In this document: one piece after another, positions 1 to 6,296 of the stretch
How the letters are laid out: each line of letters begins with the position of its first letter
How positions within the stretch are numbered: the stretch's first letter is position 1
From: Pseudomonadota bacterium
GTDB taxonomy: Bacteria > Pseudomonadota > Alphaproteobacteria > Caulobacterales > Caulobacteraceae
Assembly: GCA_023416055.1 (NCBI GenBank)
Contig: JAEZIH010000093.1
Coordinates: forward strand, 1 to 8,982
DNA length: 8,982 nucleotides
Reading direction: 5' to 3'
Made by a program: the position numbers and the translations under genes
The notes under the pieces: generated by a model
The model's input: the letters and a program-made list of their open reading frames with translations, nothing else
Databases searched by the model: none
What the model was told of the DNA's origin: nothing

Positions 1-2
1 GC

Positions 3-1085
3 CTGCACGGTCAGAACCTGGCCTCGGTCCGGCCCGGCGTGGAGATCCAGACCTATCGCCAGCCGGTCGGGGTGTTCGGCCTGATCACGCCGTGGAACTT
101 CCCCATCGCCATCCCGGCGTGGAAGGCGGCGCCGGCTCTGGCCTTCGGCAACACGGTGGTGCTCAAGCCCGCCGGGCCGACTCCTGCCACGGCCGAGGCC
201 CTGGTCGCCATCCTGCACGAGGCCGGCCTGCCCGCCGGCGTGCTGAACCTCATCATCGGTCGCGGCCGGGTGGGGCAGGCGATCGTCGACCACCCCGATG
301 TGGCCGGCCTGTCCTTCACCGGCTCGCAGGGCGTCGGCGCCGGCGTAGCCGCGGGCGCGGCGAAGCGCCAGGCGCGGGTGCAGCTGGAGATGGGCGGCAA
401 GAACCCCCTGCTCGTCCTCGACGACGCCGATCTGGACCGCGCCGTGATGATCGCCCTGGACGGCTGCTTCTACGCCACCGGCCAGCGCTGCACCGCCTCC
501 AGCCGGCTGATCGTGCAGGACGGCATCCACGACCGCTTCGTGGCGGCCCTCGCCGAGAAGGTCGCCGCCCTGCGCGTCGGCCCGTCGCTGGACCCGAACA
601 CCCAGATCGGACCCGCCGTCAGCGAGGACCAGCGCGAGACCTCGTACCGCTATGTCGACATCGCCCGGAAGGAGGGCGGCCGCATCGTCGCCGGCGGCGA
701 GCGGCTGAGCCTCGACACGCCCGGCTGGTACGTCCAGCCGACCCTGATCGCCGACACCGATCGGGCCGGCCGCATCAACACCGAGGAGGTCTTCGGCCCG
801 GTCGCCTCGACCATCCGGGTCAAGGACTTCGAACAGGCGCTGGAGATCGCCAACGGCGTCGAGTTCGGCCTGTCGGCCGGCATCGTCACCAGCTCCCTGA
901 AGCACGCGCGGGAGTTCCAGCGGCGGGCGAAGGCGGGAATGACCATGGTCAACCTGCCGACCGCCGGGGTCGATTATCACGTGCCCTTCGGCGGCACGAA
1001 GTCGTCCAGCTACGGCCCGCGCGAGCAGGGCTTCGCAGCGGTCGAGTTCTTCACCCAGACAAAGACGGCCTACACGGCCGTCTGA
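3..1085 (+). CDS. Aldehyde dehydrogenase, probable alpha-ketoglutaric semialdehyde (2,5-dioxovalerate) dehydrogenase; 5'-truncated by window edge
   Basis: NAD(P)-dependent aldehyde dehydrogenase of which 360 residues are visible. The frame is open at the left edge, so about 120 N-terminal residues are missing (the family is about 480 long); the GTG at 39 is internal. Visible landmarks in order: ITPWNFP near the start (cofactor-binding region), FTGS, the general-base Glu in LEMGGKNP (codon 387-389), and the catalytic Cys in GQRCTASSR (codon 489-491). Glu and Cys are 34 residues apart, as in the family. EEVFGPV and the C-terminal PFGGTKSSSYGPREQG follow. The opening RPGVE/ITPWNFPIAIPAWK region and the YGPREQG ending resemble the semialdehyde dehydrogenases that turn 2,5-dioxopentanoate into 2-oxoglutarate in the non-phosphorylating pentose (xylose/arabinose) or hydroxyproline/glucarate routes. 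The family is certain. The substrate is inferred by resemblance, because no pathway neighbours are visible to the right. Confidence 0.93.
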   Translation: MHGQNLASVRPGVEIQTYRQPVGVFGLITPWNFPIAIPAWKAAPALAFGNTVVLKPAGPTPATAEALVAILHEAGLPAGVLNLIIGRGRVGQAIVDHPDVAGLSFTGSQGVGAGVAAGAAKRQARVQLEMGGKNPLLVLDDADLDRAVMIALDGCFYATGQRCTASSRLIVQDGIHDRFVAALAEKVAALRVGPSLDPNTQIGPAVSEDQRETSYRYVDIARKEGGRIVAGGERLSLDTPGWYVQPTLIADTDRAGRINTEEVFGPVASTIRVKDFEQALEIANGVEFGLSAGIVTSSLKHAREFQRRAKAGMTMVNLPTAGVDYHVPFGGTKSSSYGPREQGFAAVEFFTQTKTAYTAV

Positions 1086-1141
1086 CGCGCGGATGAACCC
1101 TCCGGCCCTTGCCGGCGTTGACCGACCAAAGGGAGACAGCC

Positions 1142-1333
1142 ATGGGCATGACGGATCAAGTGACCCGCCGGGTCGAGACCACCCCTGAGCGCGAGGACGA
1201 CCTCGCCGACGTCGAGCTGGTCATCCGACGCGCGCGCGCCGGCGACCTGACCGAGAACGAAGCCTTCGAGGACATCGAACGCATCGTCCGTCGGCGCGAC
1301 CCGATCGAGGTCTACCAGAAGTCCTGGGGCTAG
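1142..1333 (+). CDS. Small acidic protein of unknown function (63 aa)
   Basis: I do not recognise this protein. It is short, highly charged and probably all-helical, with no signal peptide or membrane segment and no cysteines. The middle has an acidic EREDDLADVE stretch followed by a pattern that reads like two or three amphipathic helices (VIRRARAGDL, then EAFEDIERIVRRRDP), ending in EVYQKSWG. The ATG at 1142 was chosen because GGGAGA (1131-1136) sits 5 bases upstream; an in-frame TTG at 1109 has no such support and an ATG at 1148 is less well placed. It begins 56 bases after the aldehyde dehydrogenase stop and could be read through from it. Its TAG overlaps the TAG of the convergent methyltransferase gene within a shared CTAG. 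A good ribosome site and coherent composition support a real gene; function is unknown. Confidence 0.7.
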   Translation: MGMTDQVTRRVETTPEREDDLADVELVIRRARAGDLTENEAFEDIERIVRRRDPIEVYQKSWG

Positions 1334-2280
1334 GGTCGGGTCAGCACGGCCCCGACGACGGCGATCCGTTCGGCCTCGCGGTAGGCCTCGTCGGCCAGCA
1401 TGCCGCCGAACACGTCGGGATCGATCTCCTCGTAGTCCAGCGACAGGCCGCGTGTGCTCGCCAGTTCGGCAAGGGCCGCGCGCACGCCGTCGCGTCCTTC
1501 GACGATGGCGCTGCCGGTATAGAGCAGGAAGCGCCCGCCAGGCGTCAGCCGCTCCACGCCCGCCTTCGCCCATTCCAGGGAAAGGGCGGCGCCCAGCTGG
1601 TCCCCGCCGTCGCGATAGGTGCGGCCGCCTTCGCCGGCGATATAGGGCGGATTGGCGACAATGAGATCGAACCGCTCCGGCTCTGCCGGCAGGCCGCTCG
1701 CCTCGACCAGCTCCACGGCCAGGGCCGCATGCGCCAGGTTGACCCGCGCCAGCTCCAGCGCGCGCGGATTGACGTCGGTCGCCAGCACCCGCGCGCCCGG
1801 ACACGCGGCCGCCAGCGTCGCCGCCCCGACCCCTGCGCCGACGCCGACATCCAGAATGACGCCCGTGGCGGCGCGCCCCGCCAGCGCCTGCCGGATGAAG
1901 CGGGCGAAACGGTAGCTGTCAGGGCCGAGGAAGACGGCGTCCCTGTCATCGCCCGGCGCCGAATGCACGAACAGCCGGCCGTCGACCGAACTGACCCGGA
2001 TGCCGAGACGCAGGCCGCCGCCCGTCTCCCGGATGGCGTCCGCGCGGCGGACGAGGTCCATCAGGTCCGGGGGCAACTGATCCGCCGTGAACCGGCGGTT
2101 CCAGCCGAAGACGTCGCGCAGCAGGTCATCCCCGCCGGCCGGCCGCCGCCGGCGCACCAGGGCGTGGGTGGCCGGGGTCGGGGTGACGAAGTCGTAGTCC
2201 AGCGCCTGCAGCCGCCCCAGCAGCTCCAGCAGGGCGGCGGACCGCGCATCGACGGGCGGGCGGGCGACGAGGGCGTCCAT
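1330..2280 (-). CDS. Class I SAM-dependent methyltransferase with NPPY motif (MTS/HemK-like)
   Basis: Cytosolic 316-residue enzyme predicted to transfer a methyl group from S-adenosylmethionine. The Rossmann-type domain starts near residue 140 with motif I ILDVGVGAG (142-150), then an acidic residue after strand 2 in ATDVNPRALELA (D169) and the post-II motif VANPPY (NPPY 210-213). NPPY is typical of enzymes methylating amide, amine or base nitrogens (PrmC/HemK, RsmC, N6-adenine enzymes). Residues 1-130 form an extra N-terminal region with DVFGWNRRF near 56-64, found ahead of the catalytic domain in some MTS-type proteins. The start codon shares one base with the stop of the upstream HDO-family gene (TGATG), which implies translational coupling and a shared job. 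The 3' end overlaps the convergent small gene at CTAG. The substrate cannot be read from sequence; nucleic acid, protein or a small amine are all possible. Confidence 0.9.
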   Translation of the reverse strand: MDALVARPPVDARSAALLELLGRLQALDYDFVTPTPATHALVRRRRPAGGDDLLRDVFGWNRRFTADQLPPDLMDLVRRADAIRETGGGLRLGIRVSSVDGRLFVHSAPGDDRDAVFLGPDSYRFARFIRQALAGRAATGVILDVGVGAGVGAATLAAACPGARVLATDVNPRALELARVNLAHAALAVELVEASGLPAEPERFDLIVANPPYIAGEGGRTYRDGGDQLGAALSLEWAKAGVERLTPGGRFLLYTGSAIVEGRDGVRAALAELASTRGLSLDYEEIDPDVFGGMLADEAYREAERIAVVGAVLTRP

Positions 2281-3194
2281 CAGGCGGACTTCAGCACCTG
2301 TTCAGCGCCCCACAGCCGCTCGCGGTAGGCCTCGAAGCAGCGCTGACCGGCCCGCAGCCGCATGATCGCGCCCTCGGCGAGGCTGCGGATGACCTCCGGC
2401 TGCTCGGCCGCCAGCGGCCGCAGCACCTCCTCGTTCCACGTCCGCGAATGCTCGACATCGAGGGTGGCGTGCAGGGCGAAATACTTGCGCTCGGCCCCGA
2501 CCCCCAGCCGCTTCAGGCCGGCCGCGACATGAGCCGCCCGCCAGGGCGCGGTCAGCTCCACCGCGCCGAGGGCTCCCAACGCGTGGTAGGCGTACCGGCG
2601 GGTGGTCGAGAAGGCGACCAGGGTGTTGCCCAGGGCCAGCGACGGCCAGACCGTATCCTCGATGGTCGGCTCCAGCTCCAGCGCCCTGGCCAGCTTGTCC
2701 AGCATCGGGCCGTGCATGCCGCCCTCGTTGCCGCGGCCCATCTCGTCCCAGTAGTTCCGGGCCAGCTCCAGCTTGGGCCGGGTCGGCATCTTCACCTGGG
2801 CGTAGGCGACCAGGTCCTCGAAGCCCGCCTCTCCGGCGACCTCCTGCAGCAGGAACCACCGCATCTCCTCCATCGAGGCGGACTCGGCCAGCCACGGGAA
2901 CAGCGGATCGTTCTCGCCGGGGCCGTGGCCCTTGAGGTTCTCGAACCAGGCGATGAAGCCCTCGACGTCCTGCGGCAGGTCCTGAAGCCATGGCGCTGCG
3001 TCGGCGCGCATGCGCTCGACAAAGGCGCCTTCCAGAAGCGTCATCTCCGCGTCCTCGCGGGCGTGATCCTGCCAGCCGCCGTAAGGAATCCCGGGGGCGA
3101 GGCGCCGGTTGTTCCAGCGCGCAAGGGCGCGATGAAAGGTCGCCGGATCGGCGACATCGTTCAGAACAGGCATGCTTAGGGCTCCGGCGGACAT
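2280..3194 (-). CDS. Iron-containing redox enzyme family protein (heme-oxygenase-like diiron oxidase/oxygenase fold)
   Basis: A 304-residue mostly helical protein of the heme-oxygenase-like diiron (HDO, Haem_oxygenas_2/TenA-like) superfamily, whose characterised members use two irons and O2 to oxidise amines, amino acids or fatty acids. Candidate metal ligands are E118 in RWFLLQEVAGE, E151 or E157 with H161 in DEMGRGNEGGMH, and the C-terminal HATLDVEHSRTW block giving H242, D246 and H249 (D-x2-H). This arrangement of Glu, Glu...His and Asp-x2-His is the family signature; ligand assignment is by pattern only. Three starts are stacked as GTG-ATG-ATG from 3200. The second ATG (3194) was chosen because AAGGAG at 3206-3201 is then 6 bases away; the GTG directly abuts it. 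The gene is first in a two-gene unit with the methyltransferase and diverges from the cyanophycin operon. The fold is well supported; substrate is unknown. An in-frame ATG at 3173 is a weaker alternative start. Confidence 0.88.
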   Translation of the reverse strand: MSAGALSMPVLNDVADPATFHRALARWNNRRLAPGIPYGGWQDHAREDAEMTLLEGAFVERMRADAAPWLQDLPQDVEGFIAWFENLKGHGPGENDPLFPWLAESASMEEMRWFLLQEVAGEAGFEDLVAYAQVKMPTRPKLELARNYWDEMGRGNEGGMHGPMLDKLARALELEPTIEDTVWPSLALGNTLVAFSTTRRYAYHALGALGAVELTAPWRAAHVAAGLKRLGVGAERKYFALHATLDVEHSRTWNEEVLRPLAAEQPEVIRSLAEGAIMRLRAGQRCFEAYRERLWGAEQVLKSA

Positions 3195-3200
3195 CATCAC

Positions 3201-3206
3201 CTCCTT
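3201..3206 (-). promoter_or_regulatory. Shine-Dalgarno site of the HDO-family gene
   Basis: AAGGAG on the minus strand, directly followed by GTGATGATG. Spacing is 0, 3 and 6 bases to the three possible starts, which favours the last ATG (3194-3192). Confidence 0.75.
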
Positions 3207-3225
3207 GGAGATGGCGGGCCGGGAA

Positions 3226-3250
3226 TACGCGTCGGGGCGGCCGGGGTTCC
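3226..3250 (-). promoter_or_regulatory. Candidate EcfG/SigT-type promoter facing the HDO/methyltransferase operon
   Basis: On the minus strand GGAAC (3250-3246) is followed after exactly 16 bases by CGTA (3229-3226). The alphaproteobacterial general stress sigma factor EcfG (SigT in Caulobacter) recognises GGAAC-N16/17-CGTT, so one base differs. The -10 element ends about 32 bases before the chosen ATG, which leaves room for a short leader containing the AAGGAG site. The match is seen directly; sigma-factor usage is inferred. Confidence 0.45.
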
Positions 3251-3300
3251 CTCAGGACAAGTGATTGTTACGCCGCAACTTCTGTCGCCTTCCGGACAAT

Positions 3301-3325
3301 GGAACACCTTGGTCTGTTTGGCATT
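3301..3325 (+). promoter_or_regulatory. Candidate EcfG/SigT-type promoter facing the cyanophycin operon
   Basis: GGAAC (3301-3305), 16 bases, then CATT (3322-3325), one mismatch from the EcfG consensus GGAAC-N16/17-CGTT. It lies 29 bases upstream of the ATG of the first plus-strand gene, with the ribosome site GAGGA in between. Together with the oppositely oriented element at 3226-3250 it gives a divergent pair. I saw no better sigma-70-type element in this spacer. Confidence 0.4.
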
Positions 3326-3354
3326 TCGGGACTCTCTCTCCCTCGAGGACCAAG

Positions 3355-3546
3355 ATGAACCACTCCGGTTATCACTGGACGATCCGCCCGTCCGACCACG
3401 ACTGGCTGTGGGAGGTGCGCGAGCGCGAGGGCGGTCAGCTGTCCTCAGCCGGCCGGGCGCCGTCCCGCGCTGTCGCCGCCGCCATGGTGGTGCGCGCCCT
3501 CGCCCGGGGGGTCACCGCCCCCGAGCCGCTCCGCGCCGCCGCCTGA
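3355..3546 (+). CDS. Small Trp-rich protein of unknown function preceding cphA (63 aa)
   Basis: Not recognised. The N-terminal half has YHWTIRP and DWLWEVRE, followed by a Gly-rich turn. The second half is a predicted Ala/Arg helix, with SRAVAAAMVVRALARG around residues 37-52. The layout (aromatic beta-strands, then a G.A.SRA.AAA helix) suggests a compact alpha/beta mini-domain; there is no signal peptide or membrane segment. The ATG at 3355 is preceded by GAGGA (3345-3349) at 5 bases, a good ribosome site, although the frame is open further upstream. The stop is 17 bases before the cphA ATG, and it is the first gene after the candidate promoter at 3301, so it is probably the leader gene of the cyanophycin operon. 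A role in cyanophycin metabolism is inferred only from position. Confidence 0.72.
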   Translation: MNHSGYHWTIRPSDHDWLWEVREREGGQLSSAGRAPSRAVAAAMVVRALARGVTAPEPLRAAA

Positions 3547-3563
3547 GCCCGGAAATTCGCCCC

Positions 3564-6296
3564 ATGCGCATTCTCGAACACGGGGTCTACCGCGGACCCC
3601 ATCTCTACAGTCACCGTCCCATGGTCCGCATCCAGGTCGACCTGGGGGCGCTGGAGGACTGGCCGACCGATCGTCTGCCCGGCTTCCCGGAAGCCCTGCT
3701 GGCCGTCCTGCCCACCCTGCACAACCACAACTGCAGCCGCGGCCATCCCGGCGGCTTCGTGGAGCGGCTGCACGAAGGCACCTGGCTTGGCCACGTGGTC
3801 GAACACGTCGCTCTCGAACTCCAGTCGCTGGCGGGCGCGTCGAGGACGCGCGGCAAGACCCGCTCGGTCAAGGGCCGGCCCGGCGTCTACAACGTCATGT
3901 TCGCCTATGATGACGAGGAGACCGGCCTGCTGGCCGGCCGCCTGGCCTTCCAGATCGTCGACGCCCTGCTGCCGGCGGAGCTGAGCGGGCTGGAGGGCGC
4001 CGAGCGCCTGACCCGCGGCCGCGACGACCTGTCCGGCGTCGTCACCGTCGAGGCCGCCCTGCCGATCCTGATCGCATCCCGGCGCCGGAACTCGCTCGGC
4101 CCAAGCACCCAGGCCCTGGTCGACGCCGCCCGCCGTCGGGGCATTCCGGTCACCCGGCTGGACGAGCGCAGCCTGATCCAGCTGGGCTGGGGGTCGCGCC
4201 AGCGCCGCCTCCGGGCCAGCGTCACCGACCGCACAGGGCTGGTCGCCGCCGAACTGGCCGGCGACAAGGACCAGACCAAGGCCCTGCTGGCCGCCGTCGG
4301 CTGCCCCGTCGCCCCCGGCGTGGTGGTGCGCACCGCCGAGGAGGCGGTGTCCCGCTCGAAGGGGCTGAAGCGCCCGGTCGTGGTCAAGCCGCTGGACGGC
4401 AACCACGGGCGCGGCGTCATCACCGGCCTGCGCACCGACGCCGAGATCATCGCCGCCTTCGCCCTCGCGGCTCCGCACAGCCGCCGCGTGGTGGTCGAGG
4501 AGCAGCTGCCCGGCAACGACCACCGCATCCTGGTCGTCGACGGCCGGGTCGTCGCCGTGGCCGAGCGGGTGCCGGCCCACGTCGTGGGCGACGGCGATCG
4601 CTCCATCATCCAGCTGGTCGATGAGTTGAACGCCGACCCGCGCCGCGGCGACGGGCACGAGAACCTGCTCACCCGCATCCGCCTCGATCAGGCCGCTTCG
4701 GACATTCTGGAGCGTCAGGGCCTGACCGTCGACAGCGTCCCGGAACCCGGCCAGCGGGTCCTGCTGCGCACCACCGCCAACCTCTCGTCTGGCGGCGAGG
4801 CCGTCGACCGCACCGAGGTCATCCACCCCGACAACGCCGCCATCGCCCGCCGTGCGGCGCTGGCGGTCGGGCTCGACGTGGCCGGCATCGACCTGCTTGC
4901 GCCTGACATCACCCGTTCGGTGCGCGAGACCGGCGGCGGCATCGTCGAGGTCAACGCCGCGCCAGGCCTGCGCATGCATCTGGCGCCCTCGGAAGGTCAG
5001 GCGCGGGACGTGGCCGAGCCGATCATCGACATGATGTTCCCGCGCGGCTCGCGCGCCCGCATCCCGGTGCTGGCCGTCACCGGGACCAACGGCAAGTCGA
5101 CCGTCGGCCGCATGGTGCAGTCCATCCTCCGCCGGGACGGCCGGACCGTTGGCTTGACCAACACCAGCGGCGTCTACGTCGACGACGAATGCCTCGTCCG
5201 CGGCGACGCCAGCGGACCGAAGAGCGCCCGCATGCTGCTGCGCGACCCGACGGTCGACGCGGTGGTTCTCGAGTGCGCCCGGGGCGGCATCCTGCGCGAA
5301 GGCCTGGCCTTCGACCGCTGCGACGTGGGGGCCGTGCTGAACGTCCAGCCGGACCATCTCGGGCTGAAGGGGATCAACACCCTGGAGGACCTCGCCGCCG
5401 TCAAGTCGGTGGTCGCCGAGTCCGTCTCCCGGCGAGGCGTCAGCGTGCTCAACGCCGACGATCCCCTGACCCTGCGCATGGCCCGCCATGCCGGCGGACG
5501 GGTCTGCTGGTTCTCGATGCGCGGGGGCCTGGAGACTCCGGGCTTCCTGCTCAAACACGTCGGCGAAGGCGGACTGGCGGTGCTGTACGACCCGCTGTCG
5601 GGCGACATCACCCTTCATGACCGCGGAGAGGAGACCCCGGTCTGCAACTCCAGGGCGATCCCCGCGACCATGGGCGGGACGGTGCTCTTCAACATCCAGA
5701 ACGCGCTGGCCGCCGCGGCCATGGCCTATGGCGTGGGCGTCGCCCCGGCGACCATCGCCTCGGCCCTGTCCGGCTTCGCCTCGACCTTCGAGCAGAACCC
5801 CGGCCGCATGAACGTTCACGACGGCCATGGCTTCCGGGTCATCCTCGACTACGCCCACAATCCCGACGCCCTGCGCGCCCTGGGAAGGGCGGTGTCCGCG
5901 CTTCGCCCCGCGGCCGGCCGCACCATCGCCATGCTCAGCATCCCCGGCGACCGCCGCGACGCCGAGATCCGGGCGATGGGCGAGATCGGGGGCGAGTTCT
6001 TCGACTGCCTGGTCTTCCGCGAGACGCCCGACAATCGCGGCCGCCCCAGCGGCGAGGTCATCCGCCTGATGAGCGAGGGCGCAGCCGCCGCCGCCTGCGA
6101 TCCGTGCCGGATCACCGGAGTGCACCGGGAGGAGGAAGCCGTCGAGGCCTGCCTGCGCATGGCCCGTCCCGGCGACCTGGTCGTCCTGACCCCGACACGG
6201 GTCGAGGAGGTCTGGCGCCAGGTGCTCGAATTCCGTCCTGCGGCCGCCGGCGACGGCGCGCCCGAAGGCCTTCTGCTGGAGCCTCCCCATGGCTGA
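3564..6296 (+). CDS. cphA: Cyanophycin synthetase (CphA1 type)
   Basis: Cytosolic 910-residue enzyme that polymerises cyanophycin by alternately adding L-Asp to the backbone and L-Arg to each Asp side chain, using ATP. Three parts are visible. The N domain (about 1-160) includes GGFVERLHEGTWLGHVVEHVALELQ-type sequence (HVVEH 77-81). The ATP-grasp domain (about 215-490) has KPLDGNHGRG at 275-284 and the metal-binding Glu/Asn of EVNAAPGLRMH (E462, N464). The Mur-ligase-like domain (about 500-890) has the P-loop GTNGKST (507-513), ECARGGILREGL, VLNVQPDHLGLKGI and DYAHNPDAL (762-770). Length is close to that of known CphA1 enzymes (about 870-900) and all domains look intact. The ATG at 3564 was chosen because the conserved N terminus begins there; the frame is open back to 3261 but that part resembles nothing. 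The ribosome site is weak (GGAAA, 9 bases upstream). The 3' end overlaps cphB. Confidence 0.97.
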   Translation: MRILEHGVYRGPHLYSHRPMVRIQVDLGALEDWPTDRLPGFPEALLAVLPTLHNHNCSRGHPGGFVERLHEGTWLGHVVEHVALELQSLAGASRTRGKTRSVKGRPGVYNVMFAYDDEETGLLAGRLAFQIVDALLPAELSGLEGAERLTRGRDDLSGVVTVEAALPILIASRRRNSLGPSTQALVDAARRRGIPVTRLDERSLIQLGWGSRQRRLRASVTDRTGLVAAELAGDKDQTKALLAAVGCPVAPGVVVRTAEEAVSRSKGLKRPVVVKPLDGNHGRGVITGLRTDAEIIAAFALAAPHSRRVVVEEQLPGNDHRILVVDGRVVAVAERVPAHVVGDGDRSIIQLVDELNADPRRGDGHENLLTRIRLDQAASDILERQGLTVDSVPEPGQRVLLRTTANLSSGGEAVDRTEVIHPDNAAIARRAALAVGLDVAGIDLLAPDITRSVRETGGGIVEVNAAPGLRMHLAPSEGQARDVAEPIIDMMFPRGSRARIPVLAVTGTNGKSTVGRMVQSILRRDGRTVGLTNTSGVYVDDECLVRGDASGPKSARMLLRDPTVDAVVLECARGGILREGLAFDRCDVGAVLNVQPDHLGLKGINTLEDLAAVKSVVAESVSRRGVSVLNADDPLTLRMARHAGGRVCWFSMRGGLETPGFLLKHVGEGGLAVLYDPLSGDITLHDRGEETPVCNSRAIPATMGGTVLFNIQNALAAAAMAYGVGVAPATIASALSGFASTFEQNPGRMNVHDGHGFRVILDYAHNPDALRALGRAVSALRPAAGRTIAMLSIPGDRRDAEIRAMGEIGGEFFDCLVFRETPDNRGRPSGEVIRLMSEGAAAAACDPCRITGVHREEEAVEACLRMARPGDLVVLTPTRVEEVWRQVLEFRPAAAGDGAPEGLLLEPPHG

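Noticed and set aside
3261..3563. In-frame upstream extension of cphA
   Set aside because: The extension overlaps the 63-aa gene and the promoter region and resembles no CphA sequence; the conserved N terminus starts at 3564.
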